The notes: a model not told the origin generated them from the letters alone. Counted from the first letter of the stretch, positions 25,686-35,394 are shown. The stretch: 64,000 nucleotides of DNA from Scleromatobacter humisilvae (GCF_023231945.1 NZ_JAJLJH010000003.1:62001-126000); one strand, 5' to 3'. A program made the numbers and translations.

Positions 25686-28600
25686 TCACGAAGGATGCCG
25701 GATGTGCAGGCCCGGGCGCGGCACCGCATCGAAAGCGGCGGGCGCGGTCGCGGCGACGAACGACTTCTCGAGGGTGAGCAAGGCAGCCTGCAGCGCCTGC
25801 AAGTCCGCGACCTGCGGTGCGTCGATCGGCATCTCCGACGGCCAGGGCGGACCCGTGCGAGCCGCGCGCAGCGGCGGCGAAGTGGCTGCTGCCGCGATCT
25901 GCTGCGCCAGTGCTGGAGTATCCGGCTGGGTTCCGACTGCGGAGGCCAGTCCGGTGACACGCTCGCGCAGTGCCGTCAGCAGGGCATTGAAGCGCACCCA
26001 GCGGTGCTCGATCCAGCCGACGCTGCCAGGCATCGCGAATTTTTCGATGAAGGCCTTGGCCACGGCGGTGCCGTATTCGTCGGCCAGTTCAAGTATCTGC
26101 CTGCCCGACATTCGGATGTTGATTCCGCCCTCGTCCGGCAGCAGGTAGACGCGTGCGACCCGGTCGCGCACGCCCGGCATGCGCGTGGCCGTGCCGTCAT
26201 TCCAGCGCCAGGTCGTCGTGAAGAGCGCTACCGTGAATGAGATCAGGCTGGCCAGGCCGGTGCGGGTACGCACCTCGTCGGGGTCCCATGTGTCGGCTCG
26301 GCCCTCCCGGTTCTGCTTCGGCAGCCAGACCGGCGGCCCGGCGTCCCGGCTCGCGCGGGACTGCAGTGAGATTCCGAAAGTCGGCCACCTGGGTACCCAG
26401 GTGTCGAACAGGTGGATCGGGAAGTTCGAGCACAGCCCGCCGTCGGACATCCAGCAGCGCCTCGCACCTGGCTTGGTGTAGGGGGTTTCGTATACCAGCG
26501 CCCACAAGGGCACCGCCGAGATCAGGAACGGGAAACTCATCGCCATGCGTGCGGCAACGACGATCGGCAATGCGCCGGTCGGCAGCTCGCGCAGGCCCTC
26601 GGGAACCGCGCTGACCGGCGGATCGAGGGCATCGCGTGGCATGTAGCTGCTCGACATTCCTTCCAGGTAATCCAGCAACCCTTGCGGAAAGTAGTCCTTC
26701 AAGTCGTCGGGAAGGAAGAACAGCCTCTCCATGTCATCGGACTCGTCCAACGGAAACAGATAGGGCCGCCCGTGGGACAGGTTGCTCACGTAGACCTGCA
26801 GATCGATGGAGCGTTGGTCAGCATCCACCGCGTCGTATTTCAGAACCTCGGATGGCGGGGATGGCGCATCCCACAGATCCGCAAAGGTGAGCGGCGCATC
26901 GGCCGCAGGGTCGCGCCCGGCTGCCTGCTGGATGGATGCGTGCAGGAATTCGACGAGGTCCGGTTCGCCCGCAGCGGCCTCGCCGCCGTGACCTCGGCAC
27001 AGGCCGAAGCCGTTCGGGACCAGGCCACGCGCCAGATCCCATGTGATGCCGACCAGCACTGCCAGCCCCAGCGTCACCACGAACACCAGCAAGGCCAGCA
27101 GCCACCATGGCGCCCAGAAGTTGATCGTCAGAATGGTGGCCTTGCCGATGTTCCCTGCCCCTGTCCAGGCCAGCACGGTCCAGATGCAGCCGAGCACAAG
27201 CGCGATGACCGGCACGCAATACACGATGCGCATCGACTTGCCGTACTGCCGCAAGGCCTCGACAGCCGCGGCCCCCAGGCGCGACGCGGCAGACCCGTGA
27301 TTCAGCGCAGCCAGGAAGATCTTGAACAGCCGGCGCGTTCGCGGCTGCGGATTGAACAGGCGCTCCAATTGGGAACGCTGGTCGCCCTCGACCTCGGCGG
27401 CGAGCTTGCTCGGTACGTTCTCCAGCAGTTCGAAGCCGTCGGCGAAGCCATGACGCCGGCGATATTCAGCCGCGGCCGTCAGGGCGGCGGCGAAGGCTCC
27501 GATCGAACTGCCACCGATGCTTCGGAACCTGTACTGCCGCGACAATCCGGCCACGGCCGTCGCATAGATGATGCCGCTGGTGATGCCGCCTTCCAGGATG
27601 ATGTCGCAGAAGCGGTTGCGCGGGGCCCCGCGCGCTTCGATGGACCCGATGTCGTCGGTGTCCGGCTTCACGGGTGCCGCGGGAGACGGGGCAGGGGTTG
27701 CCGTCGAGCCGGCGCTCTGGTCGCCCCAGTCGGCCAGTTCGCCAAGCGCCTGCCGGCTCGGAAAGAGCGCGTAGAGAGTGCCGCGCGTCGTGACGAAGGG
27801 TTCGAACCCCTGGACCCGGATGGGTTCGCCGCCGGCCTGCGGAATCTCGAAGACGGCCTCCGGATCTTCGTGATGGCCGACCAGCGGATCCTTGGCACGT
27901 CCGCGGTTGTCCGGTCCCATCGGCTTCTTCTCGATCCATTCCGAGACCAGGCTTTCGAACTGGTCTTCGATGCTGGCGCAGAAGAAGGCGGCCATGAGCC
28001 CCCGGGGCACCTCCGGGGCCTTCTCGAAGCTGGGCCCATAAGGGATGCCGCGCCGGAACAGTGTGCGCAGTCCTGGAGGCACCACGGGATCATCGCGCGG
28101 ATTGGCGCGCCGGATGTGCGCGCCGAAGGGGCAGCCTGTTCCGCTCGGATCCTCGCTCGGCTTCAGCATCGCGACCGGCACGGCTCCGCTGGCGCCGGCA
28201 GCCGGGGCAAGGAGAACTCCGGGCTGTACAAGCGCGCCGTTGGTCCATCGGCCGCACAACTTGGCCTTCAGGTATTCGATGTCGCGTGTCTCGGGGTTGC
28301 TCGCAACGGTGCGCTGGAGCCACTTGTTGAAGCGGTCCTCGTGCTGCTCGACTTTGCGCAGGATCCCGAAGCTGGCATTGCGCGCGAAGCGAGCGGCGTC
28401 GGCCGGCGTGCTCTTGCCGACCCAGTAGTTGAATTGCTTGTCGTTGTCGTGGCCCAGCAGCAGTTCGCCGGCGGAGTGCAGTTGTTGCGTGCGGGATCGA
28501 CCGGTCACCACGGGCTGCGAGATGTTGTCGCGGAAGCCGAAATGCACGACCCGGACCGGCGCAGGCGCCTTGGGCCTGATCTTGCGCGTCAGGTGGGCGG

Positions 28601-29147
28601 CGTCCAGCATGGTCTCCCATCCCTCGAAGCAGTCCTCGCCGCACATGGCGAACCGGAGCAGCCGCGTCATCTTCTCCAGGTCGTCCTTCTCGTCGGCATG
28701 CAGGCTCAGCCAGACATGCGCGCGATCCAGCGCGAAGGGCCCCTCCCAGCGATCCGCAGCGCCGTCGTCCGAGTCGCCGAGGTGCACACCGGCACGCGAG
28801 GGTGCCCCCTCCGTGAACGCGGGCGACTTCTGCGCAAGGATGTCGAGGTACCCGGCCGCCAACCCGAGCGCCTGCAATCCGCGATAGGTGAACCCGATGT
28901 TGATCGCGACGTCGGGGCGGCCGGCCTCGCCGAACGTGATCAAGCGCCGGCGCAGCAAGCGGTCGAGGAAGCCGCGTGCGGCACCCGCTTCCTTGATCTT
29001 CAGGACGATGTGGCGAGCGAAGTCGGTGTCGTAGCCGGTGAGCGCGAGGCGCTGCACGTCGCGCTCTTCCGCCTTGTCCAAGGGTGTCGGGGGCGGGTGG
29101 GCGCCGGGCGCGGGAGCGTCTCCGTCGATGCGGGGGGTGATGACCAT
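25686..29147 (-). CDS. DyP-type heme peroxidase fused to patatin-like phospholipase
   Basis: A 1,153-residue two-enzyme fusion. Residues about 28-470 are a full DyP-type peroxidase: DVQRLALTGYDTDFARHIVL, the distal motif GFRDNISQP (Asp207; the usual GxxDG ends in Asn208 here), the proximal heme His344 in GAHIRRANPRD, and distal Arg in RRGIPYG. Residues about 510-1,050 are patatin-like: GGITSGIIYA (oxyanion loop), nucleophile Ser548 in GGSSIGA and the catalytic Asp902 in MSDGGLCSNFP. Two hydrophobic segments (about 641-661 and 681-701) sit inside the patatin part, so it may dock in the membrane. It starts 5 bases after the P450 stop. The fusion could release and oxidise membrane acyl chains; this is inference. 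No signal peptide was seen. Confidence 0.86.
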   Translation of the reverse strand: MVITPRIDGDAPAPGAHPPPTPLDKAEERDVQRLALTGYDTDFARHIVLKIKEAGAARGFLDRLLRRRLITFGEAGRPDVAINIGFTYRGLQALGLAAGYLDILAQKSPAFTEGAPSRAGVHLGDSDDGAADRWEGPFALDRAHVWLSLHADEKDDLEKMTRLLRFAMCGEDCFEGWETMLDAAHLTRKIRPKAPAPVRVVHFGFRDNISQPVVTGRSRTQQLHSAGELLLGHDNDKQFNYWVGKSTPADAARFARNASFGILRKVEQHEDRFNKWLQRTVASNPETRDIEYLKAKLCGRWTNGALVQPGVLLAPAAGASGAVPVAMLKPSEDPSGTGCPFGAHIRRANPRDDPVVPPGLRTLFRRGIPYGPSFEKAPEVPRGLMAAFFCASIEDQFESLVSEWIEKKPMGPDNRGRAKDPLVGHHEDPEAVFEIPQAGGEPIRVQGFEPFVTTRGTLYALFPSRQALGELADWGDQSAGSTATPAPSPAAPVKPDTDDIGSIEARGAPRNRFCDIILEGGITSGIIYATAVAGLSRQYRFRSIGGSSIGAFAAALTAAAEYRRRHGFADGFELLENVPSKLAAEVEGDQRSQLERLFNPQPRTRRLFKIFLAALNHGSAASRLGAAAVEALRQYGKSMRIVYCVPVIALVLGCIWTVLAWTGAGNIGKATILTINFWAPWWLLALLVFVVTLGLAVLVGITWDLARGLVPNGFGLCRGHGGEAAAGEPDLVEFLHASIQQAAGRDPAADAPLTFADLWDAPSPPSEVLKYDAVDADQRSIDLQVYVSNLSHGRPYLFPLDESDDMERLFFLPDDLKDYFPQGLLDYLEGMSSSYMPRDALDPPVSAVPEGLRELPTGALPIVVAARMAMSFPFLISAVPLWALVYETPYTKPGARRCWMSDGGLCSNFPIHLFDTWVPRWPTFGISLQSRASRDAGPPVWLPKQNREGRADTWDPDEVRTRTGLASLISFTVALFTTTWRWNDGTATRMPGVRDRVARVYLLPDEGGINIRMSGRQILELADEYGTAVAKAFIEKFAMPGSVGWIEHRWVRFNALLTALRERVTGLASAVGTQPDTPALAQQIAAAATSPPLRAARTGPPWPSEMPIDAPQVADLQALQAALLTLEKSFVAATAPAAFDAVPRPGLHIRHPS

Positions 29148-29152
29148 GATTG

Positions 29153-30880
29153 TCAAACCCCCGCATTGGCGATGTCTGCCACGGTCGTCAGCGGATACGC
29201 GCTGAAGAAGTAGCCGGCGATCGGCTCGCGATGGTACTGTCGAATGGCATTCACGAACTCGTTCGGGTACTCGCGGATCGGCCGCGGCAGATTCACATCG
29301 AGGTAGTTGAACTGCAGATCGAACAAGGGCACGAGCAGTGCGAAGAATTCGACGTAGGCATCGAATTCCCCGTCGTAGGCCGTCGACATGCAAAGGTGGG
29401 TGCGCGTCTCGTCGAAATTGAACCAGGCGAAATGCACGTGCTTGGACATCGCGAGGGCGTCTTCCACGATGTGCGCACCGGCTCGTATGATCTGCTCGAG
29501 CTTGTAGGCGCTCTGCAGCACCGGCTCCTTGATCGGCAGCACCACATGCAACGGCTGCTGGTTCAGCCTCAGGGTGCGTTGGAATTGCAGCGGGAAGCTT
29601 TCGCAGATGGCGCCCCAGCGCGTGCGCAGTCGCATCGGCAACCCGGTGTCCGGTGCAATGACGCGCGAGAGACCAGGCAGCAGCAGGACCTGCATGACGG
29701 CCTCCACCACCAGCGGCATCACGAAGCGCTGCCCGGCGCATCGATGGGGATAGTCCTTCCGCGGTGCCTGCCAGCCGAATCGCAGGTCATCCTGCGAATC
29801 GGCGCCCAGTGCCAGCAGCACCAGTGCGCCGTCCGGAATGCCTGCCAGCCGGGCCCCGCTGCCAGGGTCGCCCGGGTCGGCACGCGCAACCCGGGTCAGG
29901 AACGGGGCCGCTGGCCTGGCGTTCAGGGCGGCGTCGATCAAGGCGGCGAGTCGCGCTCTGTCGCCCGCCCTGGCTGCTGCTCGTGCAGCCCCGATCGACG
30001 GCGTCCCCTCTGCGCGCGCCTGATCGTCGAAGAAGAAGTCGATGGCGATCGAGACGGCCGCCGTGATGTTTCCGACGGTTCCCGCCATCAGTCCGAGAGC
30101 CACCATGATCGGATACGCCGGGTCGCCGGAGCCGTTCTGCGCGAACAGGCGCGAGATCACCGTCTGCCGCGACAGGCCCTTGTCCAGCAGGTCCCGGTCC
30201 CGCGTGGCTGTCGCGGCGTCGTTCACGAAGGCCTCGAGCAGGCTCTTCAAGGCGAGGGCCTCCGGCGATTCGAGCGGCGCCAGGCCCGGGTCGGTGACGA
30301 AGTGCCGACCGATGATCTGGAAGATGAGCCGCTCGTACGTGGCTGCCATCCCGAGTTCGAGGTGCACGTGCGATTCCGGCGGCAAGCCGAACAGCAATTC
30401 GACGAAGCGCAATCCGGCCTGCTGCGCAACGTTGCCGACTAGGTCGAACTCGCTGGTCTTGAAGGGGCGGACGCACGCCTGCCGCACGGCTTCGCGGGCC
30501 GTGGCTTCGATCTCGCCGTTGCTGAACGTCAGCGCTTTCACGGCATCGAGCTTCTGCTTGTCGTGAAGGGCACGATCATCGATACCCAACATGAAACGTC
30601 CTTGGCTGTCGAGCGACGCATAGGGTTGGACGCTGTAGTGCTGGAGTGCGTGGGCGACGTCGTCACGGCCCGAGACGACATAGAGGTCATGGCTCGGCCA
30701 CGACGCCGTATCGTCGGGCTCGCGCACGAGGCTCTTCAGCTGCAGCAGGCGGAAGCCCGCATCTCGCAGCTCCCGGTACAGATCCTGCCGCGCCTCATCG
30801 TCGCGCAACCAGTCGAACAGCAGCCGATTGCGGCGAAACGGGTTGGTCTCGCGATCGAAGACGTCGAGCTTGTCGGTCAT
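29153..30880 (-). CDS. Divergent cytochrome P450 with extra C-terminal domain
   Basis: A 575-residue protein. The heme-binding loop FGWQAPRKDYPHRCAGQRF (Cys381, with His379 and Gly383 as in HxCxG) identifies a P450. The I-helix region reads LMAGTVGNITAAVSIAIDFF, with Asn in place of the usual acid-threonine pair, and the K-helix ExxR is not found (IDAALNARPAAPFLTR instead). Such changes occur in P450s that rearrange peroxides rather than activate oxygen, but they may also mark a degenerate enzyme. Residues about 430-575 form an added domain (HVHFAWFNFDETRTH, STAYDGEFDAYVEFF, GYFFSAYPLTTVADI) that I could not name; it resembles sequences next to DyP peroxidases. It lies between the STAND ATPase and DyP-patatin genes. 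Confidence 0.78.
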   Translation of the reverse strand: MTDKLDVFDRETNPFRRNRLLFDWLRDDEARQDLYRELRDAGFRLLQLKSLVREPDDTASWPSHDLYVVSGRDDVAHALQHYSVQPYASLDSQGRFMLGIDDRALHDKQKLDAVKALTFSNGEIEATAREAVRQACVRPFKTSEFDLVGNVAQQAGLRFVELLFGLPPESHVHLELGMAATYERLIFQIIGRHFVTDPGLAPLESPEALALKSLLEAFVNDAATATRDRDLLDKGLSRQTVISRLFAQNGSGDPAYPIMVALGLMAGTVGNITAAVSIAIDFFFDDQARAEGTPSIGAARAAARAGDRARLAALIDAALNARPAAPFLTRVARADPGDPGSGARLAGIPDGALVLLALGADSQDDLRFGWQAPRKDYPHRCAGQRFVMPLVVEAVMQVLLLPGLSRVIAPDTGLPMRLRTRWGAICESFPLQFQRTLRLNQQPLHVVLPIKEPVLQSAYKLEQIIRAGAHIVEDALAMSKHVHFAWFNFDETRTHLCMSTAYDGEFDAYVEFFALLVPLFDLQFNYLDVNLPRPIREYPNEFVNAIRQYHREPIAGYFFSAYPLTTVADIANAGV

Positions 30881-30921
30881 TCCTCACCTCCCACTGTGTC
30901 GTTGCCGCGCCGACCCTGGAC

Positions 30922-33900
30922 TCAGGGCGACTCCACCCGTTCCCTGCGAGCCAGCCAGTTGCGAGCCTGAAGCACGTCGCGCGTCGTGTGCCCCTCCGTG
31001 ATGGCGTCGTAGGCCGGCTTGAGCACCTCGGCCGCCTGGCGGTGCCAGCCCTGGCCGTGCCACAGTTCTGCCAGGCTCGTCGCCGCGCGCAAGGCCAGCG
31101 AGCGCTGATCGAGCGACGTCGCGTCCGCGAGTGCGCCGCGCAGCCAGATCTCGGCGTCGGCGGCGCGATCCTGGCCGGATCGCACGGCGCGCTGCAACAG
31201 GATCTGCCCCGTCAGGCGCCGGATCTCGGCGATGTAGTAGCGCTCGCCGGTGCGTTCCACGATGGCGAGCGCCTGTTCCAGGAGGGCCAGCGCTTCGTCG
31301 AGTCGAAGGCCTCGGGCCAGCGCCTCGGCCCGCATGGCCAGGTAGAAAGGGGTCGTGACGACGGCGCCGGTGGCCGCCCAGAGTTCAAAGCCCTTGTGCA
31401 TCTCCTCGATGCCTTCGGCGCACTCCCCCAACTCGGCGAGGATGCGTCCGCGCATGATCCGCGCGTGGGCGAGCCAGACCGTGAATCCGTTCTCCTCGCA
31501 GACCGTCACGGCGGTCGTGGCGCTGCCCAGCGCGGCTTGGTCCTCGCCGCGGAAATGCTGCACGGCTGCCCGGAAGCCGTGCGCTTCGCCGAGGCTGAAT
31601 GAATGGTTCAGGCGCTGCGCGAGTTCGACGACGGCGTCGACGCGCTGAAGGGCCTGATCGGGAAAGCCCAGTTCCCAAAGCGACCAGGCCGAGTAGCACA
31701 AGCACATGACGCCGGGGTTCTGCATGCCCTCGGGCTTGCGCTCGAGGCGATCGTATTCGGCGCGGCACTCGTCCATCTGGCGCACGGCCAGACCCATCTC
31801 TCCCTGGTGCATGAGGATGTTGGCCAGGGCCCACTGGGTCTGGATGCGATGCAAGGGGCTGTCGCGATGGCCGTCGACCGCCGCGGCTTGAAGCGCGTAG
31901 TCCCGCGCCTGCGCAAAATTGGCGCGCATGAAGTGATAGCCCTCGAGGCCGAGGAGAACGCGCATGAGCGCGGCCTGATCACCAAGATCACGGGTCAGCG
32001 CCATGGCACGTGCATAGGCTTGTTCGACGCTCTGTGCTCCGTAGCCGTGCGTGGCGATGAGGCGAGCGGCCAGCAGCAGTTGTAGCCGGAGCTCGAGTCG
32101 ATCGCGCTCCTGGCATTCGGGCGTGCGGTGCAGCACGCTCAACGCCTGTTCGAGATGCCCTATCGCCTCGGCATGGGCCGAGCGCGCCGTGGCCTGCCTG
32201 GCGGCGATCTCCCACAGGTGAAGCGCCTGGGAATCGAGCCGCGCCTGTGTCAGGTGGAAGGCCAGCAGTTCGGGCTGGCGTTGCGCCAGTCCAGCAAACC
32301 GCTCTTCGATGACCTGCGCGATGACCTGGTGCAGGCGCGCACGCCGCGGCAGCAACAGGGAACGATACGCCGCGTCGCGCAACAACACGTGCCGGAATGC
32401 CAGGCGCGTTTCGTCGTCGTCGCGCCTGGAGATGAGTACCCCGGAACGGAGCAGCGCCGCGAGCTGCACCTGAAGATCCTGCAGGGGGAAGGAGGAGCCG
32501 GGGTGTTCGAAGACGGCCTGTATCAACGCCTGCGGGAACTCGCGGCCGATCACCGCGCCAAGCTGGGCCACCGGCTTTGCGGGTCCGAGCTGGTCAAGGC
32601 GTGCGGTCAGGAGGTCCAGCAACGTGGTGGGGACGGGAGGCACGGCAGTCGGATCGAGGACCCCTCCCGTGGCACCGACGTCCATGGCCATCCGGGTCGA
32701 CTCCTCGATGAAGAGCGGAACGCCATCGGCTCGCGCGGCAATGAGATGCACCAGTTCGGTCGGCAACCTCGACGCCGCGCAGGTGCGCTCCACCATTGAA
32801 CGCGACAGCGCCGGCGAGAGGCCGCGCAACTGCATCTCGTGCACCGGCCTTCGCGGGTACCACCAGCCATGCGCGTCGGTGCGCATCGTGACGATGATCA
32901 ACAGGGGGAGCGCGCGCCCTTCCTCGGCGAAGCGATTCACGAAGTCGGCCGTCGATGGATCCGCCCAATGCGCGTCTTCCACGATCATGCAGGAAGCACT
33001 TTCGCGCATCAGCTTGACGGCCAGCGCCACCAGGAGTTCCACGGTCAGATGGCGCCGCCGTTCGGGCGCCAGATCAAGGACCGGATGGCGCCGAGGCATG
33101 GCGATGCCCAGGAGGTCGGCAGCAAGCGCCAACGTCCCTTCATCGGCACGGACGCGCGCCACCAGATGGCGCAAGCGGTCCAGGGTGGTCGGATCGCCGA
33201 GGTCTTCCATGTTGAGCTGGGCACGCAGCGCCTCGATCAGCGGCTGGAACGCGCTGTTCGTGTGATCGGGCGAGCAGCGACACTCGAACACGGGGGATCC
33301 TCGCGCGACCAGGACGGTCTTGGCTTCGCGCACGAGTCTCGACTTGCCGATCCCGGCTTCGCCGACGATCCGAACGAGGCGCAGCGAGCCGGCGCACGCA
33401 GCGTTCCAATGGTTGTCCAGCGCTTCCAGTTCGGCATGGCGTCCGACGAAAGGCGTCATGCGGGGATTGGCGATGCGGGTCGCTCCGTGCTGCTCGGTCG
33501 ACAACACCTTGCCCGACGCGAAGAAGGCGAAGACCGGCTTCTCGATCCCTTTCAGCTCGTCGTACAGGTGCCCTGGAATCTCGAATCGGAAGGCGTCCCG
33601 CACGATGCTCCACGTGGGACTTGCCACCAGCATGCGACCCGCGCCGGCCTTGTCGCGCAGGCGCGCTGCCGTGACGATCGGATCGCCCGTCGGCACGCCA
33701 TCGCGCACCACGACTTCGCCCGTGCAGACGCCAACCCGTACCGAGAGTCCGAACGCGGGCGCAGCCTCGACCAGTTCGAAGGCGGCGTTGACGGCCTTGG
33801 CAGCCGCATCTTCGCGTGCCACGGGCAATCCGAAATAGCACATCCGGCTGTCGTCGCCCTGCGGGTCATCGGCGACGCCGCCGTAGGATTCGACAATGGC

Positions 33901-35058
33901 GGCGACGCGGTGGTCGTAGGCGGCCTGCAATTCGCTGAAGCGCTCGGTTCCCAGCCGGTGCATACGCCCCATGGAATCGTCGACGTCGATCGACACCACC
34001 GTCACCTGGCGCCAGGTGTCGTCGTTGCGCCGTCGGCGATGCTCCGGAAACGGGACGAATGCCCCGTCGCCATAAATCTCCGGTCGCAGCGTGGCGAGGC
34101 GGTCGATGCCCATCCTGTCGTGGAGGTGGACGCGCGCCTCTGCCGCGGCGATCGCCAGCGGCGCAGCGTTGATGAGCTGGCCGTAGAAGCAGGTCAGGAA
34201 CTCGAGCGACCCCGGGTCTTCCGGCATCGAGCCACAGGCAAGCGTCCCCGCGGCGTTGTGACAAGCCGCACGCCAGTCGCCCGCGAGCGGCGCGCCGGCG
34301 CACTGGACGACGAGGAGCCGCGGCCAATGCACGCCGGCAAGGAGTTCCTGCGCATCGAACAGTTCGCCATTGCGCCAGGAAAGGGGCGGTCCGTCGACTG
34401 TCAGGCGACCGCTGAACGTGCCGAGGCAATGCAGGACGTCGCACTCGGTGACCAGGTCGAGCAGTTCGTCGCGCCGCACGTCGGTCACGTGCGCGACGCT
34501 TACCGCGACCCCGTCCATCGTGCGCAGGCGCTCGATCAAGGGGAGGACGGGATCCTCGCCGCCGGGGCGCGCCACCAGTCCGACCAGGACCGAGACCTGC
34601 AGCGGGCCGTGCCTCGGCGGCGCAGCCGCACTGGCATGGACGCCATCGTCGACGACGAGCTGCCGGCTGATCGCAAACCGTTCGCCCAGGAATCGATCAC
34701 CATCGAATGCCAGCTCCCATGGCAACCATGCCAACGCCGGCTCGAGTTGCAGCGTGAGCGGCCGAGGGCCGCTTTCTCGCAGGACGGCGGCGATGGGCGC
34801 CGGCAGAAGGGCCGACGACAGCAAGGCCCCGAACTCGCACCATGCAGAAGCGCCGGCGCTGCGCAGTTCCGGTTCGCCCGGTCGAGCCCGTGCAGTCAGA
34901 GCCAGGAATCGCCGGTGCAATTCCTCGATCCTCGGCGTGGCGTTCGGAATCGAAGCGAAGCGTACGGTGCGACGCGAGTCGGTGAGCGCGAGGAGCAGCT
35001 CGTCCCCGGGCGACATCGCAGCAAGGACGAGGCCTTGCGAGTCCCACGCGGACGCCAC
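30922..35058 (-). CDS. CHAT-like / nucleotide cyclase / STAND ATPase / TPR signalling protein
   Basis: A 1,378-residue multidomain protein from a GTG at 35,058 with an AAAGGA ribosome site. Residues about 1-340 look like a CHAT (caspase-fold) domain: LPWELAFDGDRFLGERFAISR, DVLHCLGTFSG and LLVVQCAGAPLAG, though the catalytic His position appears to be Thr214, with Cys253 nearby. Residues about 350-515 are a class III cyclase domain: both metal Asp are present (Asp358, Asp402) but the transition-state Asn is Val462, so activity is doubtful. A STAND/AAA_16 ATPase follows (Walker A GEAGIGKS 566-573, Walker B MIVEDAHWAD 691-700), then a helical, TPR-like C-terminus (about 950-1,378). It is first in the operon and probably senses a signal for the two enzymes downstream. 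Confidence 0.84.
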   Translation of the reverse strand: MASAWDSQGLVLAAMSPGDELLLALTDSRRTVRFASIPNATPRIEELHRRFLALTARARPGEPELRSAGASAWCEFGALLSSALLPAPIAAVLRESGPRPLTLQLEPALAWLPWELAFDGDRFLGERFAISRQLVVDDGVHASAAAPPRHGPLQVSVLVGLVARPGGEDPVLPLIERLRTMDGVAVSVAHVTDVRRDELLDLVTECDVLHCLGTFSGRLTVDGPPLSWRNGELFDAQELLAGVHWPRLLVVQCAGAPLAGDWRAACHNAAGTLACGSMPEDPGSLEFLTCFYGQLINAAPLAIAAAEARVHLHDRMGIDRLATLRPEIYGDGAFVPFPEHRRRRNDDTWRQVTVVSIDVDDSMGRMHRLGTERFSELQAAYDHRVAAIVESYGGVADDPQGDDSRMCYFGLPVAREDAAAKAVNAAFELVEAAPAFGLSVRVGVCTGEVVVRDGVPTGDPIVTAARLRDKAGAGRMLVASPTWSIVRDAFRFEIPGHLYDELKGIEKPVFAFFASGKVLSTEQHGATRIANPRMTPFVGRHAELEALDNHWNAACAGSLRLVRIVGEAGIGKSRLVREAKTVLVARGSPVFECRCSPDHTNSAFQPLIEALRAQLNMEDLGDPTTLDRLRHLVARVRADEGTLALAADLLGIAMPRRHPVLDLAPERRRHLTVELLVALAVKLMRESASCMIVEDAHWADPSTADFVNRFAEEGRALPLLIIVTMRTDAHGWWYPRRPVHEMQLRGLSPALSRSMVERTCAASRLPTELVHLIAARADGVPLFIEESTRMAMDVGATGGVLDPTAVPPVPTTLLDLLTARLDQLGPAKPVAQLGAVIGREFPQALIQAVFEHPGSSFPLQDLQVQLAALLRSGVLISRRDDDETRLAFRHVLLRDAAYRSLLLPRRARLHQVIAQVIEERFAGLAQRQPELLAFHLTQARLDSQALHLWEIAARQATARSAHAEAIGHLEQALSVLHRTPECQERDRLELRLQLLLAARLIATHGYGAQSVEQAYARAMALTRDLGDQAALMRVLLGLEGYHFMRANFAQARDYALQAAAVDGHRDSPLHRIQTQWALANILMHQGEMGLAVRQMDECRAEYDRLERKPEGMQNPGVMCLCYSAWSLWELGFPDQALQRVDAVVELAQRLNHSFSLGEAHGFRAAVQHFRGEDQAALGSATTAVTVCEENGFTVWLAHARIMRGRILAELGECAEGIEEMHKGFELWAATGAVVTTPFYLAMRAEALARGLRLDEALALLEQALAIVERTGERYYIAEIRRLTGQILLQRAVRSGQDRAADAEIWLRGALADATSLDQRSLALRAATSLAELWHGQGWHRQAAEVLKPAYDAITEGHTTRDVLQARNWLARRERVESP

Positions 35059-35371
35059 GTCATCGTCCTTTTGTCGCGCGTGGGCCGTGTTCGTGAGGCC
35101 CGGTCACTGCACCTTCGACCGGTCCGACGCACACACAAGGCGAGGGAAGTGCCAATGGGCCCATAACCTACCTCCCGCGGTTCTCGCTTGTTGGCGCACA
35201 TCATGCACAGGTCACAGGGCGACCGCAAGGGGGCCGGCGGTCGCGGCGCCGAGGACGCTGACAGCGGCCACCCGCCGGCATGCCGGAAGCCGCGGCGTGC
35301 AATCGAGGAAGACCTGCCTGCCGATCGCGGGCGAACTCCCGAAGCCCGCCGGCGAGCCGCGAAGACCAAGA
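35059..35371 (-). other. Upstream region of the STAND/P450/DyP-patatin operon
   Basis: About 310 bases between a terminator for the secreted-protein gene and the GTG at 35,058. It must hold the operon promoter, but no convincing minus-35/minus-10 pair was found. No gene is supported here. Confidence 0.4.
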
Positions 35372-35394
35372 GGCGCCCGCATGGCGCGGGCGCC
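35372..35394 (-). terminator. Terminator after the secreted-protein gene
   Basis: On the minus strand a 9-bp perfect stem (GGCGCCCGC / GCGGGCGCC) with a GCCAT loop, 20 bases after the stop, runs into TCTTGGTCTT. It separates this gene from the operon that starts at 35,058. Confidence 0.7.

Noticed and set aside
25686-35058. Ordinary CBASS operon (cyclase plus patatin effector)
   Set aside because: The cyclase is a class III domain with an altered catalytic residue, not a CD-NTase, and the patatin is fused to a peroxidase with no CBASS ancillary genes.
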